A DNA stretch of 24,049 bases from Flavobacteriales bacterium (GTDB lineage: Bacteria; Bacteroidota; Bacteroidia; Flavobacteriales; Weeksellaceae). The DNA is taken from contig CAAGLV010000101.1 in the NCBI GenBank assembly GCA_900770875.1, forward strand, positions 1 through 24,049, given 5' to 3'. Below are positions 16,033-22,859 of the stretch, piece after piece. The position numbers were made by a program, and so were the translations under genes. The notes beneath the pieces are model-generated. The model ran no database searches. It worked only from the letters and a program-made list of their open reading frames with translations, and was not told where the DNA came from. Numbering within the stretch: position 1 is the first letter of the stretch; each line of letters starts with the position of its first letter.

Positions 16033-17688
16033 ATGCAATCTACAATATTACTTACAACGTTAAATGCAAAATACATTCATCTTAATTTGGCAATCCGAAT
16101 TTTGTATGATTTAAACCATCATAAAGCAAATTTAGATTGGAAAGAATTTACCATAAAATCTGATTTTGATGAAGTTGCAGAAAAATGTTCAAAATACAAT
16201 ATCGTTTGCTTTAGCTGTTATATTTGGAACATTACACAAACTTTAGAAGTTTGCAAACGAATAAAACAACTTTCACCCGAAACAAAAATTTTATTAGGAG
16301 GACCCGAAGTTAGCTACGAATACAACGATATTATTGCAAAAGAATACATCGATTACATTATTGTTGGCGAAGGCGAAATTCCATTTAGTCAGTTTATCGA
16401 TCAATTTCCGGCCATCGAAAATGTGGCTAATATTGTTTATAAAAAAGATGGAAAGATAATCTTTAATCAGCAAAATGTAACCTTTGATATTAAAGAATTA
16501 GAAAACCGAAATCCTTATCAATACGACGATCCAAGCACATTAAGCCATCGTGTTTGTTACATCGAAACATCGAGAGGATGTCCTTATAAATGCGAATTTT
16601 GTTTAGCCAGTTTAGACAATAAAATGCGTTATTTACCAATGGATACCATTAAATCAAATTTATTGTATTTAATGAAACATGGTAAAACCATTAAATTTTT
16701 AGATCGAACATTTAACATCAAACGCGATTTTACAATCGAGCTTTTTCAGTTTATTTTAGATCATCATCAACCCGAAAATGTATTTCAGTTCGAAATTACA
16801 GCCGATATTGTACATCCCGATATCATCAAATTTATTAACGAAAAAGTGCCGCCAGGATTATTCCGTTTCGAGATTGGGATACAAACCGTTAATCAAGAAA
16901 GTAACAGAGAAGTTAGTAGAAAACAAAATTTCGAAAAAACATCAAATGTTATCAATCAATTAAAAGATCGCATCGAAATGCATTTGGATTTGATTGTTGG
17001 TTTACCTTTAGAATATATTGATGATTTAAAATTTAGTTTCGAGGAAACTTTTAAATTATATCCGCCCGAATTACAATTGGGATTTTTAAAATTTTTAAAA
17101 GGAACGCCAGTTCGTCAGAAATACGAAAATTATGGTTATGTTTTTGATCCTCTTCCGCCCTATCAAATTATTAAAAGTAATTTTTTAAGCGAAAAAGATT
17201 TACAAAATATCACTAATTTAGAGCATGCTTTAGAAATTTATTGGAACAAACCAAGAGCCGTAAATACATTAAAATACATTACAGAAAATGCGAGTATTTT
17301 TGATTTTTTAATGCAATTAGGGACTTATTTTGTACAGAGAAATCATGCTTATAAATTTAGCATTGTAGAGATTTACGAAACATTGGTTGAATTTGTAAAG
17401 CAAAACTCAACCGATCCAATCTTATTACAATTAGTTGCTATTGATTATTATAGCACGCAAAAATCAAAACCAAAAGATATTTTTAATTTTGAATTAGATA
17501 AGAATCTTACAGAAGAAATAAAGCTTAAAAATAACATCGAAACAACAAACCGAATTGTTATTTTACCTTTATCTTTTTCGTGGATAGATTGGAAAGAAAA
17601 TCAACAAATTATAACAGAAAAATCTTATTGTATTTTAGAATACCCAGGTAATCAATTACCAATTATTCATAAAGAAAAACAACTATAA
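16033..17688 (+). CDS. B12-binding-domain radical SAM protein with DUF4080 tail
   Basis: 551 residues in three parts. The N-terminal 130 or so form a cobalamin-binding Rossmann-like domain ('LLTTLNAKYIHLNLAIR', 'ILLGGPEVSYEY', 'YIIVGEGE'). A radical SAM barrel follows with the 4Fe-4S motif CxxxCxxC at C183/C187/C190 ('RGCPYKCEFCLAS'). The C-terminal 170 or so residues match the DUF4080 tail found with this architecture. It should use SAM and possibly cobalamin to carry out a methylation or other radical reaction; the substrate is unknown for this subgroup. No classic DxHxxG B12 motif is visible, so cobalamin binding is uncertain. The stop codon lies inside the edge of the terminator palindrome. 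Confidence 0.93.
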   Translation: MQSTILLTTLNAKYIHLNLAIRILYDLNHHKANLDWKEFTIKSDFDEVAEKCSKYNIVCFSCYIWNITQTLEVCKRIKQLSPETKILLGGPEVSYEYNDIIAKEYIDYIIVGEGEIPFSQFIDQFPAIENVANIVYKKDGKIIFNQQNVTFDIKELENRNPYQYDDPSTLSHRVCYIETSRGCPYKCEFCLASLDNKMRYLPMDTIKSNLLYLMKHGKTIKFLDRTFNIKRDFTIELFQFILDHHQPENVFQFEITADIVHPDIIKFINEKVPPGLFRFEIGIQTVNQESNREVSRKQNFEKTSNVINQLKDRIEMHLDLIVGLPLEYIDDLKFSFEETFKLYPPELQLGFLKFLKGTPVRQKYENYGYVFDPLPPYQIIKSNFLSEKDLQNITNLEHALEIYWNKPRAVNTLKYITENASIFDFLMQLGTYFVQRNHAYKFSIVEIYETLVEFVKQNSTDPILLQLVAIDYYSTQKSKPKDIFNFELDKNLTEEIKLKNNIETTNRIVILPLSFSWIDWKENQQIITEKSYCILEYPGNQLPIIHKEKQL

Positions 17689-17734
17689 TAAAAATAAAAA
17701 CCAGTTTCTTAAGAAACTGGTTTTTATTTTTATT
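17687..17734. terminator. 48-base perfect palindrome, bidirectional terminator between radical SAM and FKBP genes
   Basis: Symmetric about 17710/17711: 24 complementary bases per side, core ACCAGTTTCTT/AAGAAACTGGT, flanked by A/T-rich arms that give U-rich tracts in both directions. It overlaps the last two bases of the radical SAM stop codon and ends 2 bases from the FKBP stop. Confidence 0.92.
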
Positions 17735-17736
17735 TT

Positions 17737-18174
17737 TTAATCCATAATGGCTAATAAATCGATCTCGAAAATCATCGTAGATTGAGGACCTAATTCTTTC
17801 GAAATTTCGCGATCCTTATATCCTAAATGTGGTGGTACAACCAATCTAAATTTACTACCAACCGGCATTAACATTACACCTTCGGCCCAACCTTTAATCA
17901 CATTCTCTAAAGGAAACGATGCGGGCACTTTTCTACGAACCGAACTATCAAAAACTTCTCCGATAATATTTGTACCGTGATAATGGCATAAAACTTTATC
18001 CTTTATTGTTGGTTTTGGTCCATCGCCCATCGTAATTACCTCGTACAATAAACCACTTTCTAAAGCGATAACACCTTCTTTTTTCGAAAATTCTTCTCTA
18101 AAAGCTAACCCTTCTTCAGCATTTTTTTCGGCAAGTTCTTTTTTGCGCTTTAATAATAATTCGGCAACACCCAT
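17737..18174 (-). CDS. FKBP-type peptidyl-prolyl cis-trans isomerase (Mip/FklB-like), cytoplasmic
   Basis: 145 residues: a charged helical N-terminus (1-30), then an FKBP domain (about 38-143). The proline-pocket residues of FKBP12 are all present: Y65, F75-D76 ('VFDSS'), V92-I93 and W96 ('NVIKGW'), Y119 ('HLGYKD') and F136. No signal peptide, so a cytoplasmic foldase is expected, unlike most Mip proteins. The N-terminal helix could mediate dimerisation as in Mip, but it is much shorter. A TAAATTTG box lies 16 bases before the ATG, and a stronger promoter with a hairpin and U-tract lies further upstream, so regulation by attenuation is possible. Confidence 0.94.
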   Translation of the reverse strand: MGVAELLLKRKKELAEKNAEEGLAFREEFSKKEGVIALESGLLYEVITMGDGPKPTIKDKVLCHYHGTNIIGEVFDSSVRRKVPASFPLENVIKGWAEGVMLMPVGSKFRLVVPPHLGYKDREISKELGPQSTMIFEIDLLAIMD

Positions 18175-18190
18175 TTTAAAAAATTTTTCG

Positions 18191-18198
18191 CAAATTTA
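18191..18198 (-). promoter_or_regulatory. -7 box (TAAATTTG) proximal to the FKBP gene
   Basis: An exact TAnnTTTG match on the minus strand, 16 bases before the FKBP ATG. It abuts the U-tract of the upstream folded RNA, and no TTG lies at the proper distance, so it may be weak or secondary. Confidence 0.45.
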
Positions 18199-18199
18199 T

Positions 18200-18285
18200 A
18201 AAAAAATAAAGAGTCGAAAGATTCTGATCTGAAAAATACAGATGAGGAGAAACTTCAACTCTTTACCTAGTTTGTTTTAAAAATG
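18200..18285 (-). ncRNA. Candidate small RNA or attenuator leader upstream of the FKBP gene
   Basis: Minus-strand RNA predicted to begin about five bases after the promoter at 18320-18290. It folds with an outer stem 18265-18253 to 18207-18219 (13 pairs, two of them G-U), an internal loop, and an apical stem 18246-18239 to 18231-18224 (one C-C mismatch, 7-base loop). Seven U follow directly (18206-18200), the layout of an intrinsic terminator. The two wobble pairs exist only in the minus-strand RNA; read on the plus strand they would be A-C mismatches, which supports the minus strand as the transcribed one. There is no ATG in this direction, so no leader peptide. It is either a free sRNA of about 85 bases or a terminator-leader controlling FKBP. 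I do not recognise a known RNA family. Confidence 0.45.
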
Positions 18286-18289
18286 TAGG

Positions 18290-18320
18290 CAAAATTAGAG
18301 ATATTTATCAATTTAACCAA
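18290..18320 (-). promoter_or_regulatory. Consensus Bacteroidota promoter driving the candidate RNA / FKBP leader
   Basis: On the minus strand, TTG (18320-18318), a 20-base spacer, then TAATTTTG (18297-18290). This is one of only two full TTG-N20-TAnnTTTG matches I found. The rest of the gap (18321-18509) is AT-rich; I see only a lone TATTTTTG at 18418-18425 on the plus strand. Confidence 0.6.
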
Positions 18321-18509
18321 CGATTATAAATAGGTTAACTGTTATTTTTAGGTTAAAACATTAATAAAAAATACTTAAAAATAGATAAATATTTTACTTT
18401 CATCTTATATATGCGTATATTTTTGTTAACAACTTTTTACCCTATTACATTTATTGTTGTAATAATCTAAACAAAAAATACTTCGTACCAAAATAAAATA
18501 ATCTTAGCG

Positions 18510-18517
18510 TATATTTG
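18510..18517 (+). promoter_or_regulatory. -7 box (TATATTTG) of the TPR-like gene
   Basis: An exact TAnnTTTG match 24 bases before the ATG at 18542. No TTG at the usual distance. Confidence 0.55.
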
Positions 18518-18541
18518 CAGCGAATCTAAAAACAACAAAAT

Positions 18542-19318
18542 ATGTCTGAAATAGATCTAACATCAGCATTAAAATCATTAAAAAATGATTATACCGAAGA
18601 AAAAGCTTCAGAAATAATAGAAACTTTATTATATAATCCAACAGATTTATCAGATCAAGATCATGATTTGATTGATGAATTAGGTAGTGTTTTTTTACGT
18701 ACAGCTGCACAGATTTTTGTTGAAGATTTAGCTTACGATTTTAATACTTTAGTAAATTATTGGGAAGCTTTTATTGGACAATTAACTAAAGAACAATCAG
18801 ATAAAATATTAGAATTTGGTTTAGAGCAAACAGATACAGATTTTGTTGAAGATTTTATTATCGGATACCGTAAATTTTATGTCAATCCAAAAGAATCGAT
18901 TACATTTTTTAATAAATTAGATGATAACGAATTTCATGAAATTAGATTCTTTATCGGAAGATCTTACGAAGCTTTAAACGAATATCAACAAGCTATAGAA
19001 GCTTATCGTGCTTACTTAAGTCATCCTTATTTTAACGAAGAAGAAAATAAAGAACAAGCGGCAATTAATCGTTTTTACATTAACCATTCTATCGCAAGTA
19101 TTTATTTTAAAATGAAGGATTTTAAAAATACAATTAAAACGGTAGAAGATATTATTGAGCCGATTGGTTTAGAAGCTTATTTAGAAAATTTCTCGAATCC
19201 ACAAGACGAAGATATTAAAGCTTTTTTAAACGAGTATGCTACAGCTTTAGAACAAGAAAATGAAGTTATAAAAGCCAAAGCATTAAGAGAAAAAATAGAA
19301 TCGTTTTTTAAACATTAA
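18542..19318 (+). CDS. TPR-like helical-repeat protein of unknown function
   Basis: 258 residues, acidic, no signal peptide or TM segment, so cytoplasmic. The middle contains TPR-type helices: 'IRFFIGRSYEALNEYQQAIEAYRAYL' (two helices, about residues 134-160) and 'INHSIASIYFKMKDFKNTIKTVEDI' (about 180-205). The remainder is predicted helical with no catalytic motif. TPR proteins act as protein-binding scaffolds; the partner is unknown. It has its own promoter and a strong terminator, so is probably transcribed alone. Confidence 0.85.
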   Translation: MSEIDLTSALKSLKNDYTEEKASEIIETLLYNPTDLSDQDHDLIDELGSVFLRTAAQIFVEDLAYDFNTLVNYWEAFIGQLTKEQSDKILEFGLEQTDTDFVEDFIIGYRKFYVNPKESITFFNKLDDNEFHEIRFFIGRSYEALNEYQQAIEAYRAYLSHPYFNEEENKEQAAINRFYINHSIASIYFKMKDFKNTIKTVEDIIEPIGLEAYLENFSNPQDEDIKAFLNEYATALEQENEVIKAKALREKIESFFKH

Positions 19319-19319
19319 C

Positions 19320-19357
19320 ATAAAAAAAGAGCTCGATTAATCGAGCTCTTTTTTTAT
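19320..19357. terminator. 38-base perfect palindrome, bidirectional terminator between TPR and BrnQ genes
   Basis: Symmetric about 19338/19339: core AGAGCTCGATT/AATCGAGCTCT, flanked by seven A on the left and seven T on the right. It begins 2 bases after the TPR-gene stop and ends 17 bases before the end of the convergent brnQ gene. Confidence 0.93.
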
Positions 19358-19374
19358 ATATTTATATTACTTTT

Positions 19375-20658
19375 TTACTTTTTCTGAAAAAACAATCCAA
19401 TTATAAATCCAATAATCGATGGCACAACCCATCCTAAATCGTACTCGAAAAACGGAATTAAATTTAAACTTGCAATTGTATCTTCTCCTACTAAATTTAA
19501 AATCTTTAATAATCCTAAAAATCCGATAATTGTAGAAGCGATTAATGCCCCAACGTAAGGTGCTTTTGTTTTAATTACTTTACCAAATAATACAATATAA
19601 ATTACCAAAGTAATTACAATTGGATAAATAAATGCTAATGGTGGATAGGCAAAATTAATAATTTCGTCTACTCCTTTAATCGATAAACCAAACGAGATTA
19701 ATGTACAAGCAATAACAATTGGCGTATATCCTATTTTGTTTTTAGATAAATCGCTAAAGAATGATCCTACTGCTGTTGTTAACGAAATTGATGTTGTTAA
19801 ACATGCAAAAGCCATACATAAAGCAATTGCAATTAAACCATATTGACCTAAGATATTTGATGAAATCTGAATTAATAATTCTGAGCGTTTAACCGACGAA
19901 TCTGTAACACCCGATGTTGCACCTAAATAAATTAAGCCTCCGTAAACAAATAAAAGACATATTGATGATAAAGCACCAGAAATAATTGTTACTTGCGATT
20001 TACTTTTTTGATCGTTATAACCTTTTGCTTTAGCTGCCGAAATGATAATACCGGCAAAAATTACAGATGCTAAAACATCTAAAGTTTGATATCCTTCGAT
20101 AAAACCTAACGAAAACGATTCGATCATTGTTTGTTTTGCAGGCTGCAATGCTTCTGTAGGATTTACAATTCCAACAACAATTAATAAAGCCAATAAAACT
20201 AATAAAACTGGTGTTAAATAGTTTCCGATAACATCTACAACTTTTGAAGGTTTAATCGCTAAAAATAAATTTACTGCAAAAAATATTAACGATCCCCAAA
20301 CAGGATTCATCTCCGGAAAAAAAGGCTTTAAACCTACTTCGTAAGTTGTAGCTGCAGTTCTTGGTATTGCGATTAACGGACCAATACAAATCATAATAAT
20401 TGTACCCAAAATTGGCGCAATTAAAGGATGTACTCTTTTCCCTAAATCAGTAAAATTATCACCCGAATTAATTACAGCTAAAATCCCTGTAAATGGCAAT
20501 AAAATTCCTGTTAAACCAAATGCAACCATGGCAATAAAAAAGTTTGCACCAACTTCTACACCAATTAAAGGTGGTAATAATAAATTACCAGCTCCAAAAA
20601 ACATTGCGAATAATGCAAATCCGATCGTTAAAATATTACCTAGCTTATTTTTTTCCAT
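19375..20658 (-). CDS. brnQ: Branched-chain amino acid : cation symporter (LIVCS family)
   Basis: 427-residue inner-membrane carrier that imports leucine, isoleucine and valine with Na+ or H+. The diagnostic 'FAMFFGAGNLLLPPLIG' lies at about residues 16-32, and about 12 hydrophobic helices follow over the normal family length. Other family features are 'IPRTAATTYEVGL' (about 99-111), 'GYQTLDVLASVIFAG' and 'CLTTSISLTTAVGSFF'. It stands alone. A near-consensus TATATTTTG (one extra base) is on the minus strand at 20704-20696, 38 bases before the start, too weak to list as a promoter. Confidence 0.96.
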   Translation of the reverse strand: MEKNKLGNILTIGFALFAMFFGAGNLLLPPLIGVEVGANFFIAMVAFGLTGILLPFTGILAVINSGDNFTDLGKRVHPLIAPILGTIIMICIGPLIAIPRTAATTYEVGLKPFFPEMNPVWGSLIFFAVNLFLAIKPSKVVDVIGNYLTPVLLVLLALLIVVGIVNPTEALQPAKQTMIESFSLGFIEGYQTLDVLASVIFAGIIISAAKAKGYNDQKSKSQVTIISGALSSICLLFVYGGLIYLGATSGVTDSSVKRSELLIQISSNILGQYGLIAIALCMAFACLTTSISLTTAVGSFFSDLSKNKIGYTPIVIACTLISFGLSIKGVDEIINFAYPPLAFIYPIVITLVIYIVLFGKVIKTKAPYVGALIASTIIGFLGLLKILNLVGEDTIASLNLIPFFEYDLGWVVPSIIGFIIGLFFQKK

Positions 20659-20962
20659 AAAACTGTTATTTTACTTTCTTCTTATAAAACAATGCCAAAA
20701 TATAAATATTTCAATAGTTCGAGTTATTTTTTAACAGAAAATATCTTTTTAAAAGTTAAAAAATATAAAATTGACATAAATAAATAAAATTCCGATAATT
20801 ATTCGTAAATAATCATTTAATAATTATGATTCTTTAAACAGAAGAAAATTCAGAAATTGGTTAATTTGATTAAAAAAGTAGCAAATCTTAACAAAATCTA
20901 AAAAGCAATAAATTAAAAAAGCAATCCTTTTGGATTGCTTTATACTATTTCTTATAAAAATC
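20659..20962. other. Gene-free 304-base gap between brnQ and the SDR gene
   Basis: Very AT-rich. It holds the SDR terminator at 20912-20941 and presumably the brnQ promoter. Short AT-only inverted repeats such as 20811-20816 with 20826-20831 are no more than expected in this composition. No conserved ORF or RNA gene is seen. Confidence 0.6.
20912..20941 (-). terminator. Intrinsic terminator of the SDR gene
   Basis: A 10-bp stem, AAAGCAATCC (20918-20927) with GGATTGCTTT (20932-20941), 4-base loop. On the minus strand it is followed by TTTTTTAAT, so it ends leftward transcription 21 bases after the SDR stop. Confidence 0.85.
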
Positions 20963-21682
20963 TTATGGATTTGTAGACCATAACGAAGCCGAAGCCAACA
21001 TTGCGCGACGATTAAATTTTAAAATATCGATGATTAAATCAGCAAAATCTTCGGGTTGTAAAACTGTTTCTGGATTACCATCAGTAATTTTTAAAACATC
21101 TTTCGACATATCCGAAGCAATTGTACTTGGCGTTAAAGTTGCAACACGAATATTCTTCTTTCTTAATTCGAACATTAACGATTCTGATAATCCAATTAAT
21201 CCAGCTTTTGAAGCCGAATAAGCAGAAGTTACTGCATTTCCTTTTAATCCGGCAGTAGACGATACATTAATAATATCTCCGGCATTTTTCTGGATCATTG
21301 CAGGCACAACAGCACGAGTTACATAATATGGCCCAAATAAATTAGTTTTTACAATATCTTCCCATTGCTCTTCTTCCATTTCTAAAAAACCTCCAAAAGC
21401 AGCAATACCAGCATTGTTAATTAAAATATCAAATGCGCCAAAATTGGTAATTAATTTTTCTATTTCTGTTTTTACTTCGCTATTATTAGCAACATCAAAC
21501 GAAGCATAAGTTGCATTTACACCAAATTCTTTTAATAAAGTAACCGTTTCTTGTAAATTTGATTCGTTACGGCCTGTTATTGCTACATTAACTCCTTCTT
21601 TTGCTAACGCAACAGCAACTGCTTTTCCTAATCCGCGGCTTCCTCCTGTAACCAACGCATTTTTACCTTGTAAAGATTGCAT
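20963..21682 (-). CDS. Short-chain dehydrogenase/reductase (FabG-like 3-oxoacyl-ACP reductase group)
   Basis: 239-residue NAD(P)-dependent cytoplasmic oxidoreductase of the classical SDR family. The cofactor motif TGGSRGLG is at 12-19, NNAG at 89-92, and the catalytic set is N114, S142, Y155 and K159 ('SAYSASKAG'). 'GRN' after beta-2 favours NADP(H). The best guess is reduction of a 3-oxoacyl or similar carbonyl substrate. It stands outside any fatty-acid cluster, so fabG itself is not claimed. The transcript has its own -7 box upstream and terminator downstream. Confidence 0.93.
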   Translation of the reverse strand: MQSLQGKNALVTGGSRGLGKAVAVALAKEGVNVAITGRNESNLQETVTLLKEFGVNATYASFDVANNSEVKTEIEKLITNFGAFDILINNAGIAAFGGFLEMEEEQWEDIVKTNLFGPYYVTRAVVPAMIQKNAGDIINVSSTAGLKGNAVTSAYSASKAGLIGLSESLMFELRKKNIRVATLTPSTIASDMSKDVLKITDGNPETVLQPEDFADLIIDILKFNRRAMLASASLWSTNP

Positions 21683-21700
21683 ATATTTATATTTTAATTA

Positions 21701-21708
21701 CAAATTTA
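21701..21708 (-). promoter_or_regulatory. -7 box (TAAATTTG) of the SDR gene
   Basis: An exact TAnnTTTG match on the minus strand, 18 bases before the SDR ATG. No TTG at the usual distance. Confidence 0.5.
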
Positions 21709-21731
21709 TAAAAAGACAATATATAATAATT

Positions 21732-21761
21732 AAAAGGGTTACAATTTCTCGTAACCCTTTT
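21732..21761. terminator. Hairpin terminator between the LytTR and SDR genes
   Basis: An 11-bp stem, AAAAGGGTTAC (21732-21742) with GTAACCCTTTT (21751-21761), 8-base loop. T-rich tracts are short on both sides (TTTTGTTGTTT on plus, TTTTAATTATT on minus). Since both flanking genes run leftward, it most likely ends the LytTR transcript. Confidence 0.6.
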
Positions 21762-21994
21762 GTTGTTTAGTAAGTTAAATTAGAAAGTTATTTTGTGTAA
21801 ATTATTAACTTATACAAGTTTATCCTTCCTTAATTCAAGCCCTAATTTAATTTATTTCATAATAAAAATAAAATCTTTGAGAGTAAAATTCAAAAAAATG
21901 TTAAAATTAGCTCGTAAAACACCATTTTTAGAGGGTGAATTAATTTTTAAACCTAAAATATCGCAATTATACTTCTTTCTTTATTTTTTAAATT

Positions 21995-22783
21995 TTAAAC
22001 TGTAGCTTTTGATAAAATTTTAAACCCAGAAGACGTAATAGGAATTAAAATTCGATCGGTTTGATCGGTTTCGATTAAAATTTCTAAATAATTCGATTTT
22101 TTATCTAATCGAGTTACATAATCTAAATTTACTAAATACGATCGATTAACGCGCACAAAATGACTTCGATTAATAATCCTTTCAACATCTTTTAATGGTT
22201 TTGAAATGATGATTGAATATTTAGTGGTTTTAATCTCGCAATAATTATCATCAGCTTTGCAATAAATAATATCGCTAATTTTTATAAAGTTGATTTCGTT
22301 TAGGGAAGAAAATAACAATAAATTATTCTTTTGATTTAAAATTAATTTAAAATCTTCTGCTTCAGAATTTTCTTTAAATCGAGCTTTATTCTTTTCGTCT
22401 TCTGCTAGCGTTTGTTTATTATTTTGAAAAAAATAACGGGTTAAAACCAATTGTAAATCGGTTTCGATGATTGGTTTCATTAAATATCCAAAACATCCCC
22501 ATTTATTAATTGCATTAAAAATATCATTCGCATTAGTAATTGTAAAAACCAATTTAAAATCAATTTGATCTAAAAATTCGGGAAATTTACAGCCATGTTC
22601 GATAAATGTTTCGAAATCCAAAAATATCAAATCTATTTTTTTATTTCTTATCATATCTACAGCTCCTTTTATTGAATTTACCGTTAAAATTGAACTGAAT
22701 TTATATGGCGATAATTTTAAGATTGTTTTTTTTAGTAGTTGTGGCGCTAAAGGTTCTTTATCGATTATTATTACAGTTTGCAT
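21995..22783 (-). CDS. LytTR-type response regulator with degenerate receiver pocket
   Basis: 262 residues: a receiver domain (1 to about 115), a charged linker (about 118-145) and a LytTR DNA-binding domain (about 165-262, with 'FVRVNRSYLVNL' at 209-220). The phospho-acceptor D56 ('LIFLDFETF') and K103 ('YLMKPI') are present. The usual acidic pair near the N-terminus is D8 followed by K9, so one Mg2+-binding carboxylate is replaced. LytTR regulators bind direct repeats upstream of target genes. No histidine kinase is encoded nearby, so it is an orphan here. A terminator separates it from the MFS gene. Its -7 box ends 4 bases before the ATG, so the mRNA may be leaderless. Confidence 0.93.
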   Translation of the reverse strand: MQTVIIIDKEPLAPQLLKKTILKLSPYKFSSILTVNSIKGAVDMIRNKKIDLIFLDFETFIEHGCKFPEFLDQIDFKLVFTITNANDIFNAINKWGCFGYLMKPIIETDLQLVLTRYFFQNNKQTLAEDEKNKARFKENSEAEDFKLILNQKNNLLLFSSLNEINFIKISDIIYCKADDNYCEIKTTKYSIIISKPLKDVERIINRSHFVRVNRSYLVNLDYVTRLDKKSNYLEILIETDQTDRILIPITSSGFKILSKATV

Positions 22784-22787
22784 GGCG

Positions 22788-22795
22788 CAAAATTA
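22788..22795 (-). promoter_or_regulatory. -7 box (TAATTTTG) directly before the LytTR gene
   Basis: An exact TAnnTTTG match on the minus strand ending 4 bases before the start codon. The -33 region falls in the MFS terminator and has no TTG. Confidence 0.35.
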
Positions 22796-22801
22796 AGACA
22801 T

Positions 22802-22841
22802 AAAAAAAACAGAAATAAGAGTTTAATCTAATTTCTGTTTT
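22802..22841 (-). terminator. Intrinsic terminator of the AraJ-like MFS gene
   Basis: An 11-bp stem, AAAACAGAAAT (22806-22816) with ATTTCTGTTTT (22831-22841). One mismatch and three further pairs follow inside. On the minus strand eight T (22809-22802) overlap and follow the stem. It lies 19 bases after the MFS stop. Confidence 0.85.
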
Positions 22842-22859
22842 AAATATATTGAGTAAAAA

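Larger units (their letters stand above)
21683..21994. other. Gene-free 312-base gap between the SDR and LytTR genes
   Basis: It contains the SDR -7 box (21701-21708) and a hairpin at 21732-21761. A 35-codon frame at 21898-22005 on the plus strand has no supporting evidence. The remainder is AT-rich with nothing recognisable. If the hairpin terminates the LytTR transcript, that gene has a 3' untranslated region of about 230 bases. Confidence 0.55.

Noticed and set aside
16778..16963. 61-codon frame on the same strand inside the radical SAM gene
   Set aside because: Out-of-frame overlap with a well-conserved enzyme; no start signal.
20761..20840. AT-only inverted repeats as an origin or iteron-like element
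   Set aside because: Stems of six A-T pairs are expected by chance here; no DnaA-box series or repeated units seen.
21898..22005. 35-residue plus-strand ORF (also a longer 70-residue frame from 21793) between the SDR and LytTR genes
   Set aside because: Only a one-mismatch -7 box precedes it, the composition is generic AT-rich, and its end overlaps the LytTR gene antisense. No recognisable protein.
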